A stretch of 64,000 nt of DNA from Theocolax elegans (GCA_026168455.1 CM047431.1:9942943-10006942); one strand, 5' to 3'; counted from the stretch's first letter, positions 52,260 through 63,639 are shown. Notes: a model not told the origin generated them from the letters alone. Translations and numbers: made by a program.

Positions 52260-52751
52260 ATATTTAATACTTTGTAAAATTGGAAACATTGTAATATTAC
52301 GTGTTTCGTATATTTTTAGTAAATGTAAACGCATGTGGGAAATATCGAAAGTTAAATTACATGGGCATAGATTAAAAACAATGGAGACAGCAAAAGCTAT
52401 TGCGAAAATTCCGCAATCATAGCTATTACTTTGAAATTGTACTGTTTCAAAAACAATTTTTAATTGTCGACTATCTGGAAATAATCTATTGATGTAAATT
52501 TTATGTTCAGCTTGCAAACATTTAGCATTGAAACTATCATAAATGTGTACCGTTCCATTGTTGTAATATATACAAATCCAATGCCCTTTCTCATAATTTC
52601 CAGAAAATAATAATTGAATGTATTCTTTATTCATTGGAACTGATTTAATATTATATGATTTTTGAATCAAAATAGTTGCTCGCATATTGATTGGAGTACA
52701 TGATTTGAGAATGTTATTAAATTCGATTATGTGCTCCTCATTTAGAAGCAT
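52260..52751 (-). pseudogene. ULP1/adenain-type cysteine protease (C48-like)
   Basis: Minus-strand frame from 52751. It contains YEKGHWICIYYNNGTVHIYD, with the catalytic His and Asp, and VQFQSNSYDCGIFAIAFAVS, with the Gln and Cys of the ULP1-type active site (H-D-Q-C all present). Cellular relatives remove SUMO-type modifiers; many transposons carry such proteases. The C-terminal end is displaced by the insertion at 51416-52253. It lies on the same strand and just upstream of the Helitron leader, so it was probably a Helitron cargo or accessory gene. The N-terminal boundary is uncertain. Confidence 0.8.
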
Positions 52752-52769
52752 CGCCGCTATATGATCCAG

Positions 52770-53520
52770 TGCCTTTTACAATTAATTTTTGTTTTTCTGT
52801 CAAACCCATCATAAAAAACTGTTTATTCTACAAAAGGATTCACTGTTATAATAATAATTCTAATAATTTATTCAAATCGATTAATAATTATTTTAATTTT
52901 TTAGTTTTTCTAAACGATTTTTTAAAATTTTTTATGAATCCTTTTTGTAAAGCTGAAAAAAATTAAATATAAATTAGTAATAATAGTATTTATAAAAAAG
53001 CAGTTTTAACTAAAACGCCCCAAATTGTTTTTTTCGTTTAATGATCTGCTTCTTAAAGGAAAAATCAACGGATCCATTTGAAAATATCATTTCTGTTGAA
53101 TTTTTTCCGTTTTTTCGAAATTCGGACATATTTACGCTATATGTATCCGTTTTGCAACACAATTGTTTAAGCAAATTAAAGTGCGAAAAAAATGAGAATT
53201 TTTTGCATGTAATCATGTTGTCGAGTATTATACCTTATTTATTTCGTGTTAAATCGTTGGATTTGGAAGCATAAATGCCTATACTAAACTGGTAGGTTAA
53301 TTAGTATAATTTAAATGTTTTTGCAAAGTGTACCCTATATTAAATTTTATTATGAGCAAACATGACTATTTTGGTGGTCACCATTTTATTATTTAGTACA
53401 GCCGTATGCCACTAGATCCAATGATTTAGTAGTCTCCAAATATGGTGTCAAGCTCAAAAACACGATTATCTGCAAAAAATCTATAAATTTACCTATTTTA
53501 TTCATTTAAAAAAATGTATT
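52770..53520. other. AT-rich region without recognisable gene
   Basis: A/T-rich with AATTTTTT-type runs. The two overlapping frames near 53010-53274 are the two strands of the same sequence and show no motif. Confidence 0.4.
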
Positions 53521-53529
53521 GCAAATAGG

Positions 53530-55190
53530 TTACATACACTCGGCAATAAAATTAACGTAACACTTAATTTCGGCCAAAAAGGCGCAAATTCGAATGTTAC
53601 TTCTTTTGTCTGTGTTTATATCATAAAATCGCATCAGAGAAAATTCATGTTACTAGATGTACCTTGATTTAAATACTAATTTTATATATTATGTAATTAT
53701 GCAGTAGCTAAGTACATAAATCATAAAGAAATTATGAAATTATTAACGTGTTATAAATAATGATTGCGTTAAGCTACATTTACATAGAATGATTCATATA
53801 TACGTATATATATATTTATATATTTATATAATGGTGTGGAAACATGGATGTAACGAATAAATACTGGAGAAAAATGGAGGATAGGATTTGTAAGTTATGT
53901 AATAAAGATTTAGGCACACTTACACATATTTTGACACAAAAAATTAAAGAATTTTTTTATCTAATCTTATAAATTACAAATTTTAAGCCTGAAATGTGTC
54001 GTATTGCGTACCTCTCAACCATCTCTTCCGACTGATCTGTTTCGCCTGCATGTAGATTAAAATATAATTATTAAATATTTTTATTTATTTTTATAGTATA
54101 TATTGGCAAAAAAAATTAAGCAGCTGATATCGAATTAAAATAACGTTATATATTTAAAATATCATATGTTATACTTTTAAAACAAACTATTTTGTCCATG
54201 CATTGATGCAGAATTATTTTATATATAAAAATGTAAATTATTTTACAATAGGTTTCTACTAAGATATTTTTAAAAGTATGCAGCATGAAGTACTATATTA
54301 CGTTTATTATTTAGGTAAAAGAGAATATTACACAGGAGAATTGGTTTGTATGAATCAAATATAAAAGATTCTTCATATTTTTCACTAATTATATTATTTT
54401 TAATATTAATTAAGCATCTCCCAATCAAGTGCGGATTCATTTGGTTTGTATGATGATTATATATGTATATATGTATATATTAAATCGTTTTAATTACATG
54501 ATAAAATTGTATTACATTCTTAACAATAACGATTACTGCAATAGCATAATAGTAAATTTTAATTATAAAAATAATCTTTGCTAAAAAATAAATTCGCACA
54601 TTTCTGAGTGAATTTTTGTGGCTTATATAAGCTAAGTAGATAGATGCGCATAATAGTGTCCTTTTGATTGTATACTCACGCGCGTAATTAAATAGTGATG
54701 CAGGTACAGTTTAAAAAAGTCATCTTTTGGTGGCTTTTGAAAATTCAAAAATGCAAACAAAAAATGCGTGTGTCGTTTTAAATGATATACTTAATATTAA
54801 TGCAGTTACTTGATAAGATTTAAAGTTTATATTTATTATTTCTTACTATAAAGACACGATTTATTACAATGTAAAATTATGCATATTTTAATATAATAAT
54901 TGATATAATATATAAAATATATAAATATATGTACGTATATATGAATAATTCCATGTAAATGTAGCTTAACGCAATCATTATTTTCAACACGTTAATAATT
55001 TCATAATTTCTTTATGATTTATTTACTTAGCTACTGCATAATTACATAATATATAAAATTAGTATTTAAATCAAGGTACATCTAGTAACATGAATTTTCT
55101 CTGATGCGATTTTATGATATAAACACAGACAAAAGAAATTTGCTTAACCAGCGCACAAATTTGAATTTAGTGCGTAAATTTAGTCAAGTT
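53530..55190. mobile_element. Foldback element with arms of about 240-300 bp
   Basis: 53598-53830 is inverted at 54900-55145 (TTACTAGATGTACCTTGATT pairs with AATCAAGGTACATCTAGTAA; ATGATTGCGTTAAGCTACAT inverted near 54955). The outer 60 bp on each side are only partly alike, and the 1.1-kb centre is AT-rich without a transposase. Boundaries are approximate. Confidence 0.7.
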
Positions 55191-55797
55191 GGAAAGCCTT
55201 CTTGTTGCGACAGACCCCCTCCCAAAGTCGCGTGTAGCTAGGGACTCGTATAGCTTGTACGGGTAGGTAGGTGTTCGCCAGGGATTCAATCGCTCGTTCT
55301 TGACATGTGCAAAGCACATTGTCACACTTTATATTATTTGACGGGATATATGCTTATATTCTTATAATGAATCTATCATGATATCTCAATGTTTTCCACG
55401 TTGACCAAAAAAAAAAATTGAAAAAACTATATAGTGTAGCGGATGCTTTATCGTTCTCCATTCTAATTATAGTTCTTTAATTATATCAATATATGTGTAC
55501 AATACTTTACCAAGTACATCATGTTTAATTATTATATGAACTACATAACTCGTATAGGATTGTCGCGTCCCGACAAAAATTATATTATTATTTTTCGTAA
55601 AGAGTACTGCGTAGTATAGAATAAAATTACGGCGTAGAAAACGAACAAAATATAAGGTTGATAGAAAATGATTCAAAGTAAATGCAGTAATAAAAAGCTT
55701 AATTTATAGAGCTAAGGAACAGATTAATTTACGAACATTTCAAATGAAAAAGAGACGGATACGTAGAGTTTAAAATATTATTCAAAGTGTTGGAATA
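55191..55797. other. Flank of the Copia element, no recognisable gene
   Basis: Includes a less AT-rich patch (55195-55330) and otherwise AT-rich DNA; the pre-insertion host site ends CAAAG at 55793-55797. Confidence 0.4.
55793..55797. repeat. Copia target-site duplication, left
   Basis: CAAAG immediately before the left LTR; identical CAAAG at 63660-63664 after the right LTR. Confidence 0.85.
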
Positions 55798-56036
55798 AAA
55801 ACAGGAGAGGAAGGGCTTGGCTTCAATGATTAACTCACCGTTTTTATTATAAAAGAAATAAACCAATTTATTCTATATATATATAATATGTATGTACACT
55901 GGGGAAGGCCTTGGTACATCCGACCGTGTCGGGATCCGTGGCTCGAGTGAGTAGCGGGAGAAACCGATCTCGCCGCGCCGCCGCTTGCGTCGCTTCCTCC
56001 GGGGTCCTCCCCACTCCTCGTTACTCAGTTGGTAAC

Positions 56037-56072
<36 letters not shown>

Positions 56073-56092
56073 ATCACGTCTTATTTCCAACA
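55798..56092 (-). mobile_element. Copia 3' LTR
   Basis: 295 bp, TGTTGGAATAAAAAC...TTTCCAACA with perfect TGTTGGAA/TTCCAACA inverted ends. Sequence-identical to the LTR at 63341-63659 as far as I can read, except for the length of the GA microsatellite (about 56038-56071). Confidence 0.93.
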
Positions 56093-56227
56093 CTCCCTCC
56101 CGTGGTTGTCTTGATCTCTTCTAGCTGCAATTTCTAAGTTAAACTTCTAGCTTCTTATCCAGCTATATCCAGCTCCAACTTATCTGCTCCATCTAGCTTT
56201 TATTTTTTGTAACGAAACATCAATCTA

Positions 56228-58012
56228 TTAATTTTCTAAATAACAATTCAGAATTTCTCTAGCTAATTTAACATGCAAATCATGAGCCAATGGCTTTGTG
56301 AATATATCCGCTATTTGCTCCTTTGAAGCTATCCATTTAATTTCAATTAGGTTCCTATCAACGCATTCTCTAACATAGTGCTCTCTAACCTCTGGCATAT
56401 GTCTGAGTTTATTGCTACAACTAACTTTTGTGCTTTGTATGGCAGCCATATTATCACACCATAGAGTCACGGGCGCAAACGAGTTTTCTAACATTAAATA
56501 GATGGAGCATTGTAGAGATACTATCTCTTGGCACGCTTCACTCATGGCCACATACTCTGCTTGACATGTTGATAGGGAGACGTACGCTTGTTTGTGTGTT
56601 CTCCAGGATATAGTATCACCGAATAACTTTATCACATATCCACAGGTAGTTAGGCTACCTCTACAATCAGCGAAACTAGCATCCGAATAAGCTTGTAAAT
56701 CGTTTAGCTTCCCCTCGAACTTTAAACCTAAACTCTTAGTATATTTTAAATATCTACATAATCGTTTTACCATTTTCCATTCATCATCAGTCGGATTTAT
56801 TTGATGTCGACTCAATACATTTACCGCGTATGAAATGTCTGGTCTAACTGTGTTAGCTAGGTATAATAAAGTTCCAACTATTTCCCTATATGACGAATTT
56901 CCCTTATTGATAGTTGACTCTAGACTAGCCTTTTCATCACTTTCTTCTCTATCTCTTCTAGCTTGATTCGCGACTTGATTAGTAACCATAGGAGTTCTTT
57001 GAGGGTGCATTTCACTGTAACCGAATCTTTGTAACATTTTCTCTATATAGTTTTCTAGCTTTAATATCGTTACTTTGTTCTTTCTATCTCGGACTATCTC
57101 AATACCTAAAAATGTTTTCGGTTCTCCTAAATCTGTCATTTCAAATTCTAACTGAAGTTTTGTTTTAATCTCTTCTAGCTTCATCGAGTCATTACTAGCT
57201 ATCAACATGTCATCGACATATATTATTAAGATTAATAATTTATTTTCATTTCTCCAAGTAAACAGACATGGTTCCCTTTCGTGCGATTTTAATCCTAACT
57301 TTATTGCCACCTCTGTAAACTTTTCATTCCATCGTTTGGGACTTATCTTCAGTCCATACAGGGCTTTATTGATTTTACAAACTTTAACTTTTCTATCAAT
57401 TTCGGAACATTCTATACCTTCTGGTATCTCCATGTAAATTTCATTATCAATTGTCCCATTTAAAAATGATGTCTTTACATCTAGCTGACAAACGTTTAAA
57501 TCTAGTTTATTAATAATTGCAAAGGCTGATCTAATAATCTGCAATCGCGAAACAGGTGCATATGTCTCGTTTAGATCATAATTATTCTTATCCTTGAATC
57601 CGCGAATAACTAATCTAGCTTTATATTTACATTCATTCCCTGCTAGCATTTTCCTTTTTAGAACCCATTTAGAGTCAATTATATTTGCTTTGCTTCCATC
57701 TATCGAATAATTTGGTCGATCTACTAAAGTCCAAACATTATTATTTTTCATCGATTCTAGCTCACTATCAATTGCTCTTTTCCATTCTAACTTATCGTTT
57801 GCTGACATAGCTTCTTTATACGAAGTTGGCTCTTTTCTTATGATAGCTAATAGAGATTGACAATTTTCTAATTCTAACATATTGATATTTGATTCTATCT
57901 GTTGCGTTGTTTCGGTTGCTTTAACCGTTTCTAACTCTCCTTCTAGATTTATAGTTTCGACAATTTTCCTAGGACGACCTCTTTTGCGTTTTACTCCCTC
58001 CGTTTCTAAAAT
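56228..58012 (-). CDS. Copia reverse transcriptase and RNase H
   Basis: The frame is open from 58012; the first Met is at 57880 (550 residues from there). A basic KRKRGRPRK stretch near 57980 may be a nuclear localisation signal. RT: IDSKWVLKRKMLAGNECKYK, APVSRLQIIRSAFAII, CQLDVKTSFLNGTIDNEIYM (motif A), KALYGLKISPKRW (motif B), LIIYVDDMLIAS (motif C, both Asp present). RNase H: AYSDASFADC, STCQAEYVAMSEAC, WCDNMAAI, all acidic residues kept. TKPLAHDLHVKL is the usual Copia C-terminus. It copies element RNA into cDNA and degrades the template. It is in the same frame as protease-integrase, separated only by TAA at 58015-58013. Confidence 0.95.
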   Translation of the reverse strand: MLETEGVKRKRGRPRKIVETINLEGELETVKATETTQQIESNINMLELENCQSLLAIIRKEPTSYKEAMSANDKLEWKRAIDSELESMKNNNVWTLVDRPNYSIDGSKANIIDSKWVLKRKMLAGNECKYKARLVIRGFKDKNNYDLNETYAPVSRLQIIRSAFAIINKLDLNVCQLDVKTSFLNGTIDNEIYMEIPEGIECSEIDRKVKVCKINKALYGLKISPKRWNEKFTEVAIKLGLKSHEREPCLFTWRNENKLLILIIYVDDMLIASNDSMKLEEIKTKLQLEFEMTDLGEPKTFLGIEIVRDRKNKVTILKLENYIEKMLQRFGYSEMHPQRTPMVTNQVANQARRDREESDEKASLESTINKGNSSYREIVGTLLYLANTVRPDISYAVNVLSRHQINPTDDEWKMVKRLCRYLKYTKSLGLKFEGKLNDLQAYSDASFADCRGSLTTCGYVIKLFGDTISWRTHKQAYVSLSTCQAEYVAMSEACQEIVSLQCSIYLMLENSFAPVTLWCDNMAAIQSTKVSCSNKLRHMPEVREHYVRECVDRNLIEIKWIASKEQIADIFTKPLAHDLHVKLAREILNCYLEN

Positions 58013-59707
58013 TTATTTTTCCTTTTCAAATTCTAAAAACCAACTTTCTTTATTTATTTCCTCTGCCGATTTAGCCCAGTCTTTAATACTAGCTTTGTTG
58101 TACTTATCTCCGAATACCAGTTTTTCACAAAATCTAACATCTCTACTTTCATAGAATTTACCTTCTTCCGGTTTCAAAAGTAAATATCCCGTATTAGTAT
58201 ATCCTATCATAACTACTCGTTTTCCTAGCTGATCGAACTTCGTTCCAACCTTCCTTTGTATTTTCATATAAGCTATTGAACCAAATCTTTTAAATCTTTC
58301 TACATCTATCTTGTAATTGGGGCAGAATTTTTCTAGTGGTATTTCCATATTGTTCGATTTGTGCGGCGTTCTATTATACACGTATACCGCCGTGCCTAAA
58401 GCAAGATCCCACATATTTTCGGGCAATCGCGTATCGTAAATTAAAGTTCTAACTTTCTTTTGAATCGTCTGGTTGAATCTTTCCGCAACACCATTATATT
58501 CAGGTGTATCCGGAGGGGCAAATTGCAGTTCAGCTCCTAATTTATTTAATATTTCTAGCGTATATCCACCGGTAAATTCTGTTCCTTGATCGCACCTAAG
58601 ATAACATACTTTTTCATCCGAGCCCAATATATTTCTAGCGCTTCTAACAAATGATTCTAAGCAGTTTCCTGTCTCACTTTTATTTTTCATCGGATATGCC
58701 ATCGCTAATCTAGCATAATCATCAATAAATACGGATATGAACCGATATCCCTTTGGATGAGTAGCTGGACTGATTGGACCCATTGTATCAGCATGTATAA
58801 CTTGTAACGGTCTGGTTGCTCTTTGTCTTTGACTATTAAATGGCAATTTATTAAACTTCGAGACGATACAAACTTCACAATCTTGTATTGATTTATCGAA
58901 CTTTACATTACTTAAATCTTTCTGATTTGGAAACCGTTTCTGAAATGATTTTAGATATTCTAGCGATGCGTGAAGTCTAATATGCCATAAAATAGCTTTG
59001 TTTTCTGAAATTGTATCTAAACTACAATCTAACTTTGTTGTTTCGTCAATTAATAGATTATCTGTTTGGCTGATCTTTCTATCGTATATAGTATTCTCAA
59101 AGTTTGAAGACTGTGACTGAGGAGTTTCACGATCTATGTCTAGCGTATCTACTCTTCCGCTTTCCTCATTGTCAACATTGGCATTTTCCTTTTCTAGCTT
59201 TCTTTTACTGCCTTGGCTTCTCGTTGTTATGTAAGCGATGACTGTACTATCATTTTCTGGCTGATTTAATTTCTTAATTTTCGATCTATCTATTTCTAAC
59301 TCAATTATCCAATAAGGTTTTTCATAAATTCCTGTAATGAACGACTCTTTTGTAAATGGATTAAATACGTTGATCTTTTCGTTATCTAGATATATGCCTA
59401 GACCCTGATCGACAAGTTTCCTCAAAGAAAGAAGATTTTCGGATAGCTGCTCGGCGCAAATCACATTTTCTAACTCTAGCGTTCTATCTTGTGAGGTTAT
59501 ACCACTAACTTGACCTACTCCCTCCGATTTTATAATCACGTAATCATTTTTGTTAGCACATTTAATATCAATCTTTTTATTATTATCTAGCTTCTTAAAA
59601 ATCAATTTTGTATTTGACATATGTTCTGTGGCACCGGAATCGGCCAGGAATTTAACTAATATATTATTTTGTGGAATTTCGTTCTCTTCAGGAGTCGAAT
59701 AATGCAA
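58013..59707 (-). CDS. Copia protease and integrase
   Basis: 564 residues from Met 59707. The protease motif [13 protein letters not shown] lies near residue 24. A GAG-pre-integrase segment has [16 protein letters not shown] and [15 protein letters not shown], the HHCC zinc-binding set. Integrase core: [12 protein letters not shown] (first Asp), [14 protein letters not shown] (second Asp), [20 protein letters not shown] (Glu), so DDE is intact. Then [20 protein letters not shown] and [11 protein letters not shown], the usual C-terminal end. The frame ends at TAA 58015-58013 and the same frame continues immediately as ILETEGVKRKRGRPRK into the RT region, so the stop is probably a point mutation inside a single pol. 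Confidence 0.93.
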   Translation of the reverse strand: MHYSTPEENEIPQNNILVKFLADSGATEHMSNTKLIFKKLDNNKKIDIKCANKNDYVIIKSEGVGQVSGITSQDRTLELENVICAEQLSENLLSLRKLVDQGLGIYLDNEKINVFNPFTKESFITGIYEKPYWIIELEIDRSKIKKLNQPENDSTVIAYITTRSQGSKRKLEKENANVDNEESGRVDTLDIDRETPQSQSSNFENTIYDRKISQTDNLLIDETTKLDCSLDTISENKAILWHIRLHASLEYLKSFQKRFPNQKDLSNVKFDKSIQDCEVCIVSKFNKLPFNSQRQRATRPLQVIHADTMGPISPATHPKGYRFISVFIDDYARLAMAYPMKNKSETGNCLESFVRSARNILGSDEKVCYLRCDQGTEFTGGYTLEILNKLGAELQFAPPDTPEYNGVAERFNQTIQKKVRTLIYDTRLPENMWDLALGTAVYVYNRTPHKSNNMEIPLEKFCPNYKIDVERFKRFGSIAYMKIQRKVGTKFDQLGKRVVMIGYTNTGYLLLKPEEGKFYESRDVRFCEKLVFGDKYNKASIKDWAKSAEEINKESWFLEFEKEK

Positions 59708-59714
59708 ACTACTA

Positions 59715-60479
59715 TTAGTTGTTAAAAGACCATTGCACTCTTCTCACACTTAAAGCTTTTCCTCTGCCTCTCGTTAACCCACGGCTGATTCTAGCATTCC
59801 CTTTATCCTGACCTCTAGTCAAATCTAATCTAGGTCGTTTCTTTGTTATTTGTTCGAATCCGGGGCTTTGTCTTTTATTCGTTGAAAATCTAGCTCCTCG
59901 AATTAACTCTCGTTTAGTACACAACTGTCTAACATACCTTGGTCTAGCTTGGATTCCCATCTCTTCTAGCTATCTGTCCGAGTATGGGCAGGTCGTGCTA
60001 ACGTGTCCTTCGTATCGACGACATCTGTAGCACATTCTGCCGTCTCTCGTGCAATCTCTAGCTGCATGTCCTTTATTGCCACACACGTAGCATGCCTCCT
60101 TTTGACTGCACGTAGCATGTTGAGCAGTTGCCGATTTCGAACTTTCTCCTCTAGCTGCTTCCTGTTCAACAATATAGGTTTTTAATTGTTCGACCGAAAG
60201 GGGTCGCTGATGCGTATTTTTATTGAAAAATTCAGCATCTCTAACTTTGGGTACGTTTATTACTATTGCATCGTAAAATGCATCTCTAATTTCCATTTTC
60301 GTTAAATTTGGTACATTTGTCAAATTATTGTACTGTCTAACTATTTTGTCGAACTTATCCCAAAATACCGAAGCAGTTTCTTTATTAGGTTGATATCTTA
60401 AATTATGCAATTGTTTTTTCAAATACTCGGATGTCACATTGGATTCACTAGCTTTAAGACTTTTAATTTTATCTAACAA
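59715..60479 (-). pseudogene. Copia Gag C-terminal half with two zinc knuckles
   Basis: 60479-59970 encodes SEYLKKQLHNLRYQPNKETA, SVFWDKFDKIVRQYNNL, the capsid-type Gag segment, then CYVCGNKGHAARDC (perfect CX2CX4HX4C) and CYRCRRYEGHVSTTC (second, irregular knuckle). A TAG at 59972-59970 interrupts the frame, which continues in phase to 59715 as an Arg-rich tail (RGARFSTNKRQSPGF, RLDLTRGQDKGNARISRGLT). The pol frame starts in another frame at 59707, so a shift is needed. Confidence 0.85.
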
Positions 60480-60654
60480 TTCAACTGGGTTATGAATGTG
60501 CGCGAGTTTTGAATGATACGATTGGTCGATTCTGTTTATAATTATGTCTCTAACTTTGAATTTTCTTTTTCCAACGTATTGTCATCTATCCCGTCTCTAG
60601 CTTTTTGTCGAGGATCTATAACGTAAAGCAAATCACAACGCGCAGTTCGGACGG

Positions 60655-61110
60655 TCAGATAGTACCAAGAAATGTTTCAAATTCCTCCCATTTTGCCCAT
60701 TTTCCTTCTAGCGTACCAATTCTATCATATATATGACTTATCCTAGTCACTATGTCGCCGTGGTATATCTTTTGGTCCTTCAAACCAAGTTCATATAGAG
60801 TCGGGACTCTATCTTCCAGCGACGCCACTCTAGCTGTTAATTTTTCTAGCATTCCGGTCAAATCTGAAAAATTACAATCTTTATTTATTCCAATTTTATT
60901 AACTAAATCTCCCTTATCGGCTGTGTAACATTCTAACTGAGAATTCTCAAGGAGACTCTCTTTCTTGAACCTACTCAGATTATAAACGCACGAGTCTATT
61001 CGTTTTATCATTGGGGTTGAGTTACCTTTCATTTTCGTTTCTAACTTGTCGAACTTATCCCAAAATACCGAAGCAGTTTCTTTATTAGGTTGATATCTTA
61101 AATTATGCAA
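60655..61110 (-). pseudogene. Duplicated Gag segment (B copy 2)
   Basis: 151-residue frame with YQPNKETASVFWDKFDK fused to LETKMKGNSTPMIKRIDSCV, NFSDLTGMLEKLTARVASLE and DRIGTLEGKWAKWEEFETFL. The N-terminal part comes from block A, the rest from block B. It ends at the second duplication junction. Confidence 0.7.
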
Positions 61111-61117
61111 TTGTTTT

Positions 61118-61483
61118 TCAAATACCGGATGTCACATTGGATTCACTAGCTTTAAGACTTTTAATTTTATCTAACAATTCAACTGGGTTATGAATGTGCG
61201 CGAGTTTTGAATGATACGATTGGTCGATTCTGTTTATAATTATGTCTCTAACTTTGAATTTTTCTTTTTCCAACGTATTGTCATCTATCCCGTCTCTAGC
61301 TTTTTGTCGAGGATCTATAACGTAAAGCAAATCACAAACGCGCAGTTCGGACGTCAGATAGTCCAAGAACTGTTCTAAACTTGAACCATTTGTTAATTTG
61401 TACTCGCGCCTAATTGTCGTATCTTTATTTACAATTTCGATCTGAATCTTTTCTTTTAAGTTACTTGATCTACTTTCTAGCAT
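61118..61483 (-). pseudogene. Copia Gag N-terminal capsid segment
   Basis: 121-residue frame: NLKEKIQIEIVNKDTTIRRE, TNGSSLEQFLDYLTSELRVC, DLLYVIDPRQKARDGIDD and SYHSKLAHIHNPVELLDKIK. It corresponds to the first half of a UBN2-type Copia Gag, whose second half is at 59970-60479. A one- or two-base loss near 61120 cuts the frame relative to the other copy. Confidence 0.7.
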
Positions 61484-61582
61484 ATTATTTCTAATTAGTT
61501 TGTCAAATTCTTTTCTAACTGTTTCAGAAACTAATAATTTGTCTACCTTTTCTATAGTTGGTTCGATTTCTTCAAATTCTTC

Positions 61583-62131
61583 CTATTTTGCCCATTTTCC
61601 TTCTAGCGTACCAATTCTATCATATATATGACTTATCCTAGTCACTATGTCGCCGTGGTATATCTTTTGGTCCTTCAAACCAAGTTCATATAGAGTCGGG
61701 ACTCTATCTTCCAGCGATGCCACTCTAGCTGTTAATTGTTCTAGCATTCCGGTCAAATCTGAAAAATTACAATCTTTATTTATTCCAATTTTATTAACTA
61801 AATCTCCCTTATCGGCTGTGTAACATTCTAACTGAGAATTCTCAAGGAGACTCTCTTTCTTGAACCTACTCAGATTATAAACGCACGAGTCTATTCGTTT
61901 TATCATTGGGGTTGAGTTACCTTTCATTTTCGTTTCTAACTTATCTAGCTTATCCCCAGACTCGAGCTCAGGTTCCTTTTCTAGCTCAAAATCTAGCTGT
62001 GGGTTAGGATCATTTTTCCCTTCCCTTTCTAGCTCCAGATCGAATGCAGAAGCACTGGAACACACAGATTTTCCACATTCACTTAATATCATGAACAGAC
62101 TGCATAAGAACACATTATACAGAAAATCCAT
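61583..62131 (-). CDS. Copia ORF upstream of Gag with possible signal peptide
   Basis: 182 residues. It begins MDFLYNVFLCSLFMILSECG, a short hydrophobic stretch that looks like a signal peptide or anchor, then an acidic part (LELEREGKNDPNPQLDFELE), then a coiled-coil-like region with LTARVASLEDR. Its C-terminal half is the block B that is duplicated at 60655-61040. No known domain is recognised; a hydrophobic leader is unusual at this position in a Copia element. It may be the N-terminus of Gag. Confidence 0.55.
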   Translation of the reverse strand: MDFLYNVFLCSLFMILSECGKSVCSSASAFDLELEREGKNDPNPQLDFELEKEPELESGDKLDKLETKMKGNSTPMIKRIDSCVYNLSRFKKESLLENSQLECYTADKGDLVNKIGINKDCNFSDLTGMLEQLTARVASLEDRVPTLYELGLKDQKIYHGDIVTRISHIYDRIGTLEGKWAK

Positions 62132-63325
62132 GAGCCAGCTTTAATCTGAGATTTTTGCATGCTTCAAGGTATAATACCTACATATATATATGATTTTTAA
62201 TTTCGTATCTAACTACTATCTAATTACTCTTACCACTCTAGCTTAAAAATTCATGTTTACCAACTGTATAACGTTTTCCGCCAGACATGGTGAAGACCAC
62301 TCCTTCCTCCTGGATGTCGAAGACATATGTTTCGTCCGGGTGGTTCTCCGCCAATTGAAGCTCTAAGTCTTGCGTGAGCAAGAATAGCTTCAAGGTCCGT
62401 TGGTCTATACTTCAAAATCATGTTAAATCCAACTTAATATATTCAATCGTTTCATATATCTAACTTCAATATATTTTCTAACTTGATTCTAATTTTCAAA
62501 ACTGTACAGTATGTCTAGCTTGTATAGTCATTTATTGACTTTCTAGTAATGCGCATTGTCAAACTTTCAATTTCGAAGCATTTATCCGCATCAAACGATG
62601 TGCGGGTCTCGCATGTGCATTATTAGTTCTAACTAATTTCATGCGCGTCCATTTCACTCGGTCGCGCTACGTATCAACTGCAAATATCAAGCGGTGTGAA
62701 TGTCGATCGATCGATACAAACACGGCGAGAAACGACGCGCTTCCCTGGCGCTCCCGCGCAAACCCGGCGTTCCCGCGCAAACCCGGCGTTCCCGCTCAGG
62801 CCCGGCGGCCATCTTGGCTTCCTTGCGTCTACCGATTTCTCGGAACCGTCTAATCAAAAACCAATTTCGTGCACTTTTTGCGAAAACCCGGCACTCGAAC
62901 GATACGTAAACGCTCAAAATTTTAAACTAGCTTCAAACTTACATAACTCTGGATCGAGCATTTTCAATTGAATTTAATCTCAAACTAACAGATTTAATTT
63001 CAAACTAACTGAATTTAATTTCAAACTAACTGAATTTAACATGTAACTAGCCCGCACTTTCGCTCGCTGAGTCACATACCTCTAGCATTTGCCGATTTGT
63101 GGAGGTCTCTTATCTCGTCCGCCATCTTTCTTTCTAGCTGCTGTAGATTCCTCTACCTGATCCCGGTCGATCCTCTAGCTTTCTTTCTCCTAGCTAAATT
63201 TCCTTTGTGGTGGTTGGCTGGGTGACCGTAGCTCCGACTGATCTCCCTTTCTAGCTTCTTTCTAGCACAACACCAACAAAACAGAGCCAAACTATTCCTC
63301 TCAAACCAGCGCGCAGTGGAAGCGT
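62132..63325 (-). other. Copia 5' leader
   Basis: About 1.2 kb untranslated leader between primer site and first ORF. It holds a GC-rich stretch with three CCCGGCGTTCCCGCGCAAA-like units (62757-62810), AAACTAACTGAATTTAATTT repeats (62975-63040), and many CTAGC/CTAAC words like the rest of the interior. Confidence 0.6.
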
Positions 63326-63340
63326 GCTGGGCCCATAACC
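63325..63340 (-). other. Copia primer-binding site (initiator tRNA-Met internal)
   Basis: Directly after the 5' LTR, the minus strand reads GGTTATGGGCCCAGCA. GGTTATGGGCCCAG is the primer site known from Drosophila copia, complementary to the anticodon-side half of initiator tRNA-Met instead of its 3' end. Confidence 0.85.
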
Positions 63341-63589
63341 TGTTGGAATAAAAACAGGAGAGGAAGGGCTTGGCTTCAATGATTAACTCACCGTTTTTAT
63401 TATAAAAGAAATAAACCAATTTATTCTATATATATATAATATGTATGTACACTGGGGAAGGCCTTGGTACATCCGACCGTGTCGGGATCCGTGGCTCGAG
63501 TGAGTAGCGGGAGAAACCGATCTCGCCGCGCCGCCGCTTGCGTCGCTTCCTCCGGGGTCCTCCCCACTCCTCGTTACTCAGTTGGTAAC

Positions 63590-63639
<50 letters not shown>

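Larger units (their letters stand above)
60348..61935 (-). repeat. Internal tandem duplication in Copia gag
   Basis: Two blocks recur: 60348-60655 matches 61048-61382, and 60655-61040 matches 61575-61935. In sense order this is B-mid-A-B-A with about 190 bp (61383-61574) missing from the second round. The junction is at FDK in the frame (…SVFWDKFDK followed by LETKMKG), a short shared GACAAG-like sequence. Small indels accompany the second copy. Confidence 0.85.

Noticed and set aside
58013..58015. Programmed stop readthrough in Copia pol
   Set aside because: The context (TAA followed by ATT) is not a known readthrough signal and Copia pol normally has no stop here; point mutation or sequence error is simpler.
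59705..59730. Programmed frameshift between Copia gag and pol (TCTTTTAAC)
   Set aside because: The heptamer does not fit the X XXY YYZ slippery rule and the shift is in the +1 direction; treated as decay.
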